64,000 nucleotides of DNA, from NCBI GenBank assembly GCA_031411995.1, contig JANOCD010000048.1, forward strand, positions 62,001 through 126,000. Reading direction: 5' to 3'. Source of the stretch: Rudanella sp031411995. Its GTDB lineage: Bacteria; Bacteroidota; Bacteroidia; Cytophagales; Spirosomataceae. Within the stretch, counting starts at the first letter, position 1, and each line of letters opens with the position of its first letter. Under the pieces are notes generated by a model that saw only the letters and a list, made by a program, of their open reading frames with translations, was not told where the DNA came from and searched no databases. A program made the position numbers and the translations under genes. This document shows positions 17,448 through 25,111 of the stretch, in pieces.

Positions 17448-18480
17448 GGTAGGACTCTTTTATCAGCGGCAAACTCACTACAAACCAGCCCGACTTTTCT
17501 TCAATAGTCAGTTTACCTTCGTTGAGCAGTTCAAACCGGGTGGCGAGGTTATTGAGACCCGCCCCCGCCGTTTCGACACGGATAGTCTTGCGTTGCAGCG
17601 TATTGGCTACGTGCAGCAGCCCATCGGGGGTGGTGTGCATCCGAATGTGGAGCGGCTGTTCGGGCAGAATGATGTTGTAGCGCACCGCATTTTCGATCAA
17701 TACCTGGAGTGTCAGCGGGGGAATCAGCAGGGAATCATGGATGGAGTTGGTGGTCAGGTCGAGGATCAGGCCGGTTTGGTAGCGGGCTTTGAGCAAGTGA
17801 CAATACGAACGAATAAAGTCCATTTCGTTGCGGAGGGGCACCAGCCGGTGGTCGTTGGCCTGTAGCAGATACCGGAAAACAGTGGTCAACTCCTCCAGAA
17901 ATGCATCGGCCCGAACGGGGCTTTCGCTAATAAGCGACGAAAGCGAGTTGAGGCTGTTGAACAGAAAATGGGGGTTCACCTGGTGTTGCAGCGAGGTGAG
18001 TTGGCTTTGCAGCGATATTTTCTCTAAGGTGCTGGTTTCCACCGTATCGCGTCGCCATTGTCGCAAAATATACCAGCCTTCATAGACGGCAAAATAGATG
18101 AAATGATAGAAAATCTGGATACCGATATTCCGGCTCAGTTCAACCGCAGTACCGAAATACAGAAACTTTCCGTCGATCAAATATCGAATGGACAGGCGTA
18201 ACACCCAAGCTATGTTAACCAGCACCGGCAAGGCCAATGCCAACCACAATAACCGTCGGCGGGTGTTAGCCAAACCGGGGTTACGCGCCTGAATCCACAA
18301 CACCACCCACCGGGCCATCTGCCAACACAGAATGCCCGCCAAAATGGCAATGGTATCGTTGAAGAGCAACGTTTTTGGAGGTAGTTTAAGGTACCAGTCG
18401 AGCCGGAAAAACAGGGCCACAAACAGATACAGGCCAATTGGTCCCAGAACCCGAAGGCGTTTATCGTTCAGTGGTTTCAT
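17425..18480 (-). CDS. LytS-type sensor histidine kinase, second paralogue
   Basis: A 351-residue membrane kinase. There are four hydrophobic segments in residues 1-135, then a short coiled coil. The His_kinase domain has its phospho-acceptor His in QVNPHFLFNSLNSL and the N box VLIENAVRYN. It lacks the extra membrane helices of the kinase at 15036. It overlaps the upstream kinase gene by 4 bp (ATGA, 18477-18480), so the two are translationally coupled, and its end overlaps the LytTR gene on the opposite strand. It is clearly homologous to its neighbour (shared start FDDKNLRIFGPI versus LNDKRLRVLGPI), a tandem duplication. Confidence 0.88.
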   Translation of the reverse strand: MKPLNDKRLRVLGPIGLYLFVALFFRLDWYLKLPPKTLLFNDTIAILAGILCWQMARWVVLWIQARNPGLANTRRRLLWLALALPVLVNIAWVLRLSIRYLIDGKFLYFGTAVELSRNIGIQIFYHFIYFAVYEGWYILRQWRRDTVETSTLEKISLQSQLTSLQHQVNPHFLFNSLNSLSSLISESPVRADAFLEELTTVFRYLLQANDHRLVPLRNEMDFIRSYCHLLKARYQTGLILDLTTNSIHDSLLIPPLTLQVLIENAVRYNIILPEQPLHIRMHTTPDGLLHVANTLQRKTIRVETAGAGLNNLATRFELLNEGKLTIEEKSGWFVVSLPLIKESYLISPSTF

Positions 18481-19526
18481 GAAAGGGCGGTGGTTGTGGG
18501 CGGGGTAGCCAGCAAGGGTAATGTCACGATAAACTGGTCGGCCTCCTCGCGGATAGCAATTTCGCGCTGCCCCAACAGGCGATATTTGGTGGCAATGTTG
18601 GCCAGCCCTACCTTGTTAGATGGCACGGCGGTGTTCTTACGTTGCAGGTTATTCTGCACGGTCAGCCACAAGCCCCGCGCCCGAATTTCGACAATCAGGG
18701 GGCTTTCTGGCAAAATCACGTTGTGCTTCACCGCATTTTCGACCAGCAGTTGCAGGGTCAGCGGGGGTATTTTGCGTTCCAGTTGCCAGTCCTCAACGGC
18801 TACGTGCAGGTCGATTCCCGCGCCGTAACGGGTTTTGAGCAGCTGAAAATAGGACTGGATAAACTCTAATTCGCGGTCGAGCGTGGTTAGTTCGTGGTCG
18901 TTGGCCCGGAGTAGATAGCGATAGACACTGCTGATTTCGTCCACGAACGCTTCGGCCTGCCGGGGATTGTCGTGAATCAACATCGACAGCGAGTTGAGGC
19001 TATTAAATAGAAAATGGGGGTTGATCTGATTTTTGAGGGTCTCAAGTTGCTGTTGCAGCTTCCCTTTTTTGAGTTGTTCATTTTGCTCATAGGTCTTCTG
19101 CCAGGCTCTCATCACATAGCTGCCTTCGTAAATAACGAAATAGACCGCGTGGTAAAAAATCTGAATACCAACGGCATAGGTATAATCGGGCAGGGTTAAT
19201 GAACTCCACGAACCATCGTTAAACGTGATCTGCGCCATTTGTCGAATGAACCAGGCGAAATTGACCAGAATCGGCATTAACAACGCCATCCGCGCCAACC
19301 GTTGCCGGGTGTTGGCCAAACCGGGATATTGACTTTGGAGCTGAAGCAATACCCAGCGTGTCAGGTTCCAGCAGATATAACCGGCACTCAACCCAATCAA
19401 ATCAGACCGAAGCACTACCCCGCCCGACAATTCGACGTACCAGTTTAGCCGGAAGAACAAGGCCCCCATGAAGAACAAAACAATCGGGCCAAAAATGCGA
19501 AGGTTCTTATCGTCGAAGGTTTTCAC
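18477..19526 (-). CDS. LytS-type sensor histidine kinase, third paralogue
   Basis: A 349-residue paralogue of the kinase at 17425. It has four membrane segments in the first 135 residues, a phospho-acceptor His in QINPHFLFNSLNSL, and the N box LLVENAVKHN. It is transcribed first and coupled by ATGA overlap to the next kinase. Two coupled paralogous kinases might form heterodimers feeding one LytTR regulator, which is inference. Confidence 0.88.
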   Translation of the reverse strand: MKTFDDKNLRIFGPIVLFFMGALFFRLNWYVELSGGVVLRSDLIGLSAGYICWNLTRWVLLQLQSQYPGLANTRQRLARMALLMPILVNFAWFIRQMAQITFNDGSWSSLTLPDYTYAVGIQIFYHAVYFVIYEGSYVMRAWQKTYEQNEQLKKGKLQQQLETLKNQINPHFLFNSLNSLSMLIHDNPRQAEAFVDEISSVYRYLLRANDHELTTLDRELEFIQSYFQLLKTRYGAGIDLHVAVEDWQLERKIPPLTLQLLVENAVKHNVILPESPLIVEIRARGLWLTVQNNLQRKNTAVPSNKVGLANIATKYRLLGQREIAIREEADQFIVTLPLLATPPTTTALS

Positions 19527-19582
19527 GGCTGGTAGGCAAACGTCAGAACACGAAAATAGATAAAATACTAATCTGCGTTCAT

Positions 19583-19857
19583 CTACCCGGCAACCAGCGG
19601 CAACGTCACCACAAATTGCCCGTCAGCCTCTTGAATGGAGGGAGCAGGTTGGTCTTTGATGAAAAACTCCATCTGTCATTCCAGTATTTTATAGGTTTCA
19701 ATGGCGTTGGGATGGGTATGCACCAACGGGTCTTTCAGGTTGCATCCGGGCACTAGTTCCCAATGCAGATCCAACGATTTTCCGTCTGTATCGGCATTTT
19801 TTTGCAGGACCGCATGCCCAGCGGGGTCATGTCCAAGACTTGGTTTTTCGTTGCCAT
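19583..19857 (-). pseudogene. Decayed cupin gene joined to a histidine kinase C-terminal remnant
   Basis: Reading the minus strand from an ATG at 19857 gives MATKNQVLDMTPLGM, the start of a small cupin protein. The frame is then lost near 19812-19816 (one base missing) and continues in another frame as DGKSLDLHWELVPGCN, then DPLVHTHPNAIETYKILE with the cupin metal histidines. A TGA at 19676-19678 interrupts it, then QMEFFIKDQ follows. Directly after this the frame reads PAPSIQEADGQFVVTLPLVA and stops at 19583. That last part is not cupin: it matches the C-terminus of the LytS kinase at 15036. So at least one frameshift, one nonsense change and a deletion/fusion have occurred. It explains most of the 371-bp gap between the kinase and the NmrA gene. 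Confidence 0.75.
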
Positions 19858-19897
19858 TGTGGTTCAGTGTTTAGGTGAATAGCTCCAAAAATACATT

Positions 19898-20833
19898 TTA
19901 TTGCGGTCTTGTCGCCAGTACGTCCCGCACGCTCGTCCAGTGCAAGTTAGGGTATCGGTTGTTGTCAAGGGGGTTCAGTTTGGGAAGGCCACTGAACATG
20001 TTGTGCATATATTGCATACCCTGCCAAGGCGGAAACACTTCTTTTTCGGCAGGAAACAGGGTTTTCGTGATCTTGATCATTGTCCCGAAGGCACCGAGAC
20101 TCCCCACTCGTAACAGCTTGAACGACTTGCCCGTTACCTGAGTCGCGGCATTTTTCAAGTCCATTACGTCAGCCACATCGCCCGCCACGCGCAGGTAACG
20201 CGGGGTTGTTGAGTCGAGAGCCGCCATTGCGGTGTAAGCTGCCGTGTCTTCCATCGTGGTGAAGTCGAGCAGTTTGCCCGCGTCGCCCCAATACATAATG
20301 CGCTTGGGGCCAAACAGCACCACAGGAGCCTGCCCGGTGAGCAAATCGGTAAACATGCCGTTCAGGATGGAGGTGGCCACTATTGGTGCCTTGTTGAGTT
20401 GCTCATTGAATTCCCGGCGAAGGTCGAGATTACGGTTAGAGCCAACCGGCAGTTTGGTGTAGTCGATGCAATAGTCGGAGGGAATAAACCGGGGGATACC
20501 GGCCTCCAGAGCCGCCTGAAGCAACTGCGTTTGGGTATCCACAATCACGTCGCGCAGCCCCGAAACCGCCGACACAAGGCAGGTTCCACCCGTGCAGGCG
20601 TTGGCTAACCCGGCAGCGTCCTTAAAATCGACTTCGACAAGAGTGGCACCCTGCTCACGCAGAAAAGCAAGGGCCGTTTCGCCCGGACCTCCCCGACGAA
20701 CCAACGCTCGTACCTCGGCCCCGTTCTGACGGAGATGCCAGACGATGCGCTGACCCAGTTTACCGGTTCCACCGGCTACAATAATGACAGATTTGTTCGA
20801 TTCGCTGCTGTGTTGGACTGACTGCATTTTCAT
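19898..20833 (-). CDS. NmrA-like NAD(P)-binding reductase
   Basis: A 311-residue atypical short-chain dehydrogenase of the NmrA/isoflavone reductase type. The N-terminal VIIVAGGTGKLGQRI is a GxxGxxG dinucleotide-binding motif, and VRALVRRG supplies the residues that usually bind NADP phosphate. The catalytic Tyr/Lys of classical SDRs is not evident, so it may be a redox sensor or an unknown reductase. It lies 72 bp downstream of an AraC-type regulator gene on the same strand and may be its target or operon partner. Confidence 0.8.
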   Translation of the reverse strand: MKMQSVQHSSESNKSVIIVAGGTGKLGQRIVWHLRQNGAEVRALVRRGGPGETALAFLREQGATLVEVDFKDAAGLANACTGGTCLVSAVSGLRDVIVDTQTQLLQAALEAGIPRFIPSDYCIDYTKLPVGSNRNLDLRREFNEQLNKAPIVATSILNGMFTDLLTGQAPVVLFGPKRIMYWGDAGKLLDFTTMEDTAAYTAMAALDSTTPRYLRVAGDVADVMDLKNAATQVTGKSFKLLRVGSLGAFGTMIKITKTLFPAEKEVFPPWQGMQYMHNMFSGLPKLNPLDNNRYPNLHWTSVRDVLATRPQ

Positions 20834-20905
20834 TTGGGTTTATAAATAGCCAGCCAATAGTACTCCGTAATGAAGCAAGTTGTTTGAATCCCTGTGATCT
20901 GCCGC

Positions 20906-21811
20906 TCAAACTGCCTGCTTGGGCGTTGCGCCATATTGGGCTTTGTAGGCTTTGATGAAATGGGACACGCTCTCATAACCAATTTCCATGCTCACCTCCG
21001 ACACATTTTTGGGCGTGTTACGGAGCAGAAACTGCGCGTGTTCCAGTTTCTTCTGGCGCATCCAATGGCCGGGAGAGGTATGAAAGTGTTCCTCAAAATC
21101 GCGCTTGAACCCCGACAAACTCCGCCCCGACAACCGAGCCAACTCATTCATCGACAGGGGCTTGAGCAGGTAGGTATTCATCAAATAATCGAGGTCGATT
21201 TTCTGGCCCTGATAAATATGCCAGAGAATAGTGCGGAGTTTCCCCGATTGGTCTAGTTCAAGCAGGTGCAACAGCAATTCCTGAAATTTAAGCCGCAGCA
21301 ACTCATTCAGAAAGGGTGTTTTGGCCCCAAAATACGGCAACAGCGACTGAATAAACGTCTCGAACGTGGCCGATGGATTGAGCGACAAAATAAGCGATTC
21401 GGGCACGGCTTGCTCGCTGTGACGAAATAGGTTAAGATGCTGATTGACAAACTCTTTCAGCATTTTCTCGTTCACAAAAAACACCAGACTCCGGTAATTT
21501 GCGTCGATAGACTCGTTCATGGAATAGCACCCCCGCTGGAAGAACAGAATTTGCCCTTTATGCACATGTAGCTCCTGCGTGGGCGAACTGAACTTCTTTT
21601 GCCCTTCGAGTACCACTACCACGGCGTGTTCCTCAAAAAAGACTTCGTTTCGTTCGGGATATACATCGCTCCGGTAGGCCACAAACGTCATCTCCGAACC
21701 GTCGGACCGCGACCCCTCCCGCTCCAACGATCCAGCCCCGTCCGGCCCGGACCGCTGAATGCTCAGGGATTGAAATTGATTGGGCAGGATGGAGGAAGGA
21801 ACACGGAGCAT
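20906..21811 (-). CDS. AraC-family transcriptional regulator
   Basis: A 301-residue regulator. Residues about 40-150 resemble a cupin-like ligand-binding domain (HKGQILFFQRGCYSMNE), and residues about 195-301 are two AraC helix-turn-helix motifs (LARLSGRSLSGFKRDFEEHF and VSEVSMEIGYESVSHFIKAY). Its ATG begins at the base following the stop of the nucleotidyltransferase gene, so translation is probably coupled. The effector is unknown; the adjacent NmrA-like reductase gene is the obvious candidate target. Confidence 0.88.
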   Translation of the reverse strand: MLRVPSSILPNQFQSLSIQRSGPDGAGSLEREGSRSDGSEMTFVAYRSDVYPERNEVFFEEHAVVVVLEGQKKFSSPTQELHVHKGQILFFQRGCYSMNESIDANYRSLVFFVNEKMLKEFVNQHLNLFRHSEQAVPESLILSLNPSATFETFIQSLLPYFGAKTPFLNELLRLKFQELLLHLLELDQSGKLRTILWHIYQGQKIDLDYLMNTYLLKPLSMNELARLSGRSLSGFKRDFEEHFHTSPGHWMRQKKLEHAQFLLRNTPKNVSEVSMEIGYESVSHFIKAYKAQYGATPKQAV

Positions 21812-22123
21812 TTAAAAGGGGACGTATTCAATTTCATTAGCTACGTGTTTACGCACAAAATCAGCCATTCCTTCCCAAGTTAAAACATCTGTTTTACGAC
21901 CCATTAATTCCTCCAGATAATCGGCCATATCCAGAAAACTATGGAGTTTTTTCATGCCTGGTTCAAACTCGACGACAATATCAACATCGCTTTGCTCCGT
22001 CTGCTCACCTCGTACAAATGAGCCGAACAGCCCAAGCCGGGCGGCTCCAAACTGCTTCAAGGCGGATTGATGGGAGCGTACCCGCTCAAAAATCTGGTCT
22101 TTACGTTGAACAGCCGTTATCAT
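21812..22123 (-). CDS. MNT-type nucleotidyltransferase domain protein
   Basis: A 103-residue protein with the minimal nucleotidyltransferase signature GLFGSFVRGEQ followed by SDVDIVVEF (GSx10DxD). Such proteins (MntA) often pair with HepT toxins and AMPylate them. No HepT gene is adjacent here: the next gene downstream is AraC, and upstream is ilvA, 12 bp away. It may be an orphan antitoxin or an independent enzyme. The tight spacing suggests cotranscription with the ilv operon. Confidence 0.82.
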   Translation of the reverse strand: MITAVQRKDQIFERVRSHQSALKQFGAARLGLFGSFVRGEQTEQSDVDIVVEFEPGMKKLHSFLDMADYLEELMGRKTDVLTWEGMADFVRKHVANEIEYVPF

Positions 22124-22135
22124 AATGCCTCCAAT

Positions 22136-23404
22136 TTAAATCAAAAACTGAAACAAGTCGGGTTGGTCGTTTAGGTATTCAAACACAATATTTTGGGCTT
22201 GCATTCGCTCAATGAGCGGCTCAAAATCGTCGCGGTGTTTGAGTTCAATACCCACTACGGCGGGGCCGGTTTCGCGGTTGGTTTTTTTTGCGTATTCAAA
22301 ACGGCTGATGTCGTCGGTTGGCCCCAGCACATTGAGGAAGTCGCGGAAGGCACCGGCCCGTTGCGGAAACCGGATGATGAAGTAGTGTTTAAGACCCTCA
22401 TAGAGCAACGACCGCTCCTTGATTTCCTCCGTCCGGGTGATGTCATTATTGCCCCCACCTACCAGGCAAACCACGTTTTTGCCCTTTATTTCGTCCTTTA
22501 TAAAATCTAAAGCCGCAATACTCAAGGCTCCGGCAGGTTCGGCCACGATGGCTTCCTCATTGTACAGTTGCAGAATGGTGGTGCAGACCTTGCCTTCCGG
22601 CACCAGAATGACCCGGTCAAGGTTTTGGCGGCAGATTTCAAACGTAGTATCGCCCACACGCTTCACAGCGGCACCGTCCACAAATTTGTCGATGTGATCC
22701 AGCGCAACAACGCGGCCTTCGTCCATCGAGATTTTCATGGAAGGCGAACCAAGTGGCTCAACACCAATTAGTTTTGTCTTAGGACTAAGTTGTTTAAACA
22801 CCGTTGAAACGCCCGATGCCAGCCCGCCCCCGCCAATAGCCATCAACAGGTAGTCGATTTTGAAGTTGGAGTCTTTGAAGATTTCCAGTCCGACAGTCCC
22901 CTGCCCTTCCATCACCAGCACATCATCGAAGGGATGAACAAACGTGCTGTCGTGGGTTTTCACGTATTCGGTGGCTGCGTAATAGGCATCGTCGTAAGTA
23001 TCACCCACCAACACCACCTCAACGAACTCCTTCCCGAAGAGTTTCACCTGTTTCACTTTCTGGTTAGGCGTGGTGGTGGGCATGAAAATAACGCCTTTAA
23101 CCCCCAATTTCCGACAGGCGTAGGCCAACCCCTGAGCATGGTTGCCCGCGCTGGCACACACAACGCCTTTATCCAGAGCCTCTTTGGGCAGGGCGGCCAT
23201 TTTGTTGTAAGCCCCCCGAATTTTATACGACCGAACCACCTGAAGATCTTCCCGTTTCAGGAAAATGTTGGCCCCGTACCGATCCGACAGGTTCAGGTTT
23301 TCCTGTAAAGGCGTGTGAGTGGCAACACCCCGCAGCCGGTCGGCGGCTAAGTAAATGTTGTCGAGGTCGGGGAAGGTGATCGCTTCGCTTAATGAATAAT
23401 GCAC
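22136..23404 (-). CDS. ilvA: Threonine ammonia-lyase, biosynthetic
   Basis: A 422-residue PLP enzyme that deaminates threonine to 2-oxobutanoate, the first step to isoleucine. Seen are the PLP lysine motif VVRSYKIRGAYNK, SAGNHAQG, the glycine-rich phosphate loop MAIGGGGLASG and VGGGNND, and a C-terminal ACT-like regulatory domain (about 330-422) for feedback control. The frame has no ATG near its start; the only plausible start is GTG at 23404. That codon and the next codons (HYSLS) lie in the left arm of a 31-bp inverted repeat. The N-terminal 9 residues are thus repeat-derived. Last biosynthetic gene of the ilv operon. Confidence 0.93.
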   Translation of the reverse strand: MHYSLSEAITFPDLDNIYLAADRLRGVATHTPLQENLNLSDRYGANIFLKREDLQVVRSYKIRGAYNKMAALPKEALDKGVVCASAGNHAQGLAYACRKLGVKGVIFMPTTTPNQKVKQVKLFGKEFVEVVLVGDTYDDAYYAATEYVKTHDSTFVHPFDDVLVMEGQGTVGLEIFKDSNFKIDYLLMAIGGGGLASGVSTVFKQLSPKTKLIGVEPLGSPSMKISMDEGRVVALDHIDKFVDGAAVKRVGDTTFEICRQNLDRVILVPEGKVCTTILQLYNEEAIVAEPAGALSIAALDFIKDEIKGKNVVCLVGGGNNDITRTEEIKERSLLYEGLKHYFIIRFPQRAGAFRDFLNVLGPTDDISRFEYAKKTNRETGPAVVGIELKHRDDFEPLIERMQAQNIVFEYLNDQPDLFQFLI

Positions 23405-23481
23405 AATGAGTAATGGATAATACAGAGCGAAATTACACTATTCACGGTGCATTATCCATTACTCATTGTGCATTATTCATT
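23391..23481. repeat. 31-bp inverted repeat pair between ilvC and ilvA
   Basis: The arms at 23391-23421 and 23451-23481 are perfect reverse complements (left arm begins AATGAATAATGCACAATGAG), separated by 29 bp. They fill the ilvC-ilvA gap and the left arm enters the ilvA coding start. The composition is unlike the surrounding genes (very AT-rich). Confidence 0.9.
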
Positions 23482-23485
23482 GTCT

Positions 23486-24529
23486 CTAACTCCGCTCAGG
23501 GCGCAGGTTCCGAACGGCGGCACCGGCTTGCCACATTTCTGACTCGCGGAGTTCGCTCAATTCAACTTCGAGTTTCTCGCGGTAGTCGGGTTGTGAGTTG
23601 CGGGTGATGCTGATTTCGGCCTGCTCCTGCGTTTTCACGGAGTTATACAATTGCTCAAAAACAGGCTTGGTGGCATCGCGGAACGGTTTCCACCAGTCTA
23701 AGGCACCGCGCTGTGCCGTGGTCGAGCAGTTAGCATACATCCAGTCCATGCCATTTTCGGCCACGAGCGGCATCAGCGACTGAGTCAGTTCTTCCACTGT
23801 CTCGTTGAAAGCCTCTGAAGGACTGTGGCCATTGGCCCGCAACACCTCGTACTGAGCCGCGAAAATGCCTTGGATGGCTCCCATCAAGGTGCCGCGCTCA
23901 CCCGTCAAATCGGAGGTTACTTCCTTGTAGAAATCGGTCTCGAACAAATAGCCAGAACCAACGCCAATACCCATGGCGATGCACTTCTCGCGGGCTTGTC
24001 CGCTGGCATCCTGATAGATAGCGAAGCTGGAATTCAAGCCTTTCCCTTCAACAAACATCCGGCGCAACGAGGTGCCGGAGCCTTTGGGAGCCACCAAAAA
24101 TACATCAACATCAGCAGGAGGAATGATACCGGTTTTCTCCTTATAGGTCACGCCAAAACCGTGCGAGAAATACAACGATTTGCCGGGAACGAGGGCGGCT
24201 TTCACCGTTGGCCACAGTTCAATTTGAGCTGCATCCGACAGCAGGAAGCAGATAATGGTGCCGCGTTGCAGAGCTTCTTCGATCTCGAACAGGGTTTCGC
24301 CCGGCACCCAACCGTCGGCAATAGCCTTGTCGTAGGTTTTGCCTTTGCGCTGCCCCACAATCACGTTGAAGCCATTGTCACGCATGTTAAGCGACTGACC
24401 GGGGCCTTGTACGCCATAGCCGATCACGGCGATTGTCTCGTTACTGAGTGTTTCTAAGGCTTTTTCAAGAGGAAACTCTTCACGGGTTACGACGTTCTCG
24501 ACCGTACCGCCGAAGTTAATTTGTGCCAT
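23486..24529 (-). CDS. ilvC: Ketol-acid reductoisomerase
   Basis: A 347-residue enzyme converting acetolactate or acetohydroxybutyrate to dihydroxy acids with NAD(P)H and Mg2+. The NAD(P)-binding motif is GYGVQGPGQSLNM near residue 38. The catalytic domain shows the metal-binding acidic residues around DLTGERGTLMGAI and ETVEELTQSLM. The length matches the Bacteroidota form of the short class. The GPGQS variant of the usual GSQGHA stretch is typical of that group as far as I recall. In the ilv operon, 45 bp after ilvN. Confidence 0.93.
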   Translation of the reverse strand: MAQINFGGTVENVVTREEFPLEKALETLSNETIAVIGYGVQGPGQSLNMRDNGFNVIVGQRKGKTYDKAIADGWVPGETLFEIEEALQRGTIICFLLSDAAQIELWPTVKAALVPGKSLYFSHGFGVTYKEKTGIIPPADVDVFLVAPKGSGTSLRRMFVEGKGLNSSFAIYQDASGQAREKCIAMGIGVGSGYLFETDFYKEVTSDLTGERGTLMGAIQGIFAAQYEVLRANGHSPSEAFNETVEELTQSLMPLVAENGMDWMYANCSTTAQRGALDWWKPFRDATKPVFEQLYNSVKTQEQAEISITRNSQPDYREKLEVELSELRESEMWQAGAAVRNLRPERS

Positions 24530-24574
24530 GCTAGGTACTATATTTAGGTTGTAAAAAATTAGTGGTTTTCAGGC

Positions 24575-25111
24575 TTACAGATAATACGCCCACTCCGCTT
24601 CGGGGAGGTACTCGACCAAGCCCTGTTCGGTTTTGCCAACGGCCACGCGACCAGAGCGAACAAACTCCAGAATCTCATGTTGCAGGCGGAGGTATGCGAA
24701 AAATTCAAAGATTTCGACTTCCGTGCCGGTCTTTTCGATCACGACATAGTCTAATCCCCAATAGACGACCCACGCCTTGTATTTTTTGTTAACTGAATCA
24801 ACATCAAGGGTTTGCCCACCCAACGGAGTTGAGATTTTGAACAAAGCAATTTCGTTGAATACGATTTCATCATTGAGATAGCCGAACACAGCCAGCACCT
24901 CCACGATTTTGCGAATTTGCCGGACGAGTTTCTCGACTTCGTCGCGTGATTCGTGCTTGATAACAATGGTGAACCGCGACACCCCTTTGCGTTCGGTTTC
25001 CGACACGGTTAAGCTCTCGATGTTGACCCGTCGGCGCGTAAAAATGATGGTGATGCGGTTAAGCAACCCAATGGTGTTCGACGTAAAAACGCAAATCGTG
25101 TAAGTAGTCAT
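24575..25111 (-). CDS. ilvN: Acetolactate synthase small regulatory subunit
   Basis: A 178-residue regulatory subunit. The N-terminal ACT domain (YTICVFTSNTIGLLNRIT) binds valine for feedback inhibition, and a second ALS_ss-like domain follows. It overlaps the ilvB stop by 4 bp, as expected for coupled subunits. The chain is slightly longer than E. coli IlvH, which is normal for this phylum. Confidence 0.92.
   Translation of the reverse strand: MTTYTICVFTSNTIGLLNRITIIFTRRRVNIESLTVSETERKGVSRFTIVIKHESRDEVEKLVRQIRKIVEVLAVFGYLNDEIVFNEIALFKISTPLGGQTLDVDSVNKKYKAWVVYWGLDYVVIEKTGTEVEIFEFFAYLRLQHEILEFVRSGRVAVGKTEQGLVEYLPEAEWAYYL

Noticed and set aside
21812..22123. HepT/MntA toxin-antitoxin pair
   Set aside because: Only the MNT half is present; neither neighbour resembles HepT.
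23391..23481. Rho-independent terminator between ilvC and ilvA
   Set aside because: The stem is AT-rich and 31 bp long with a 29-bp spacer and no T run, and the operon continues through it.
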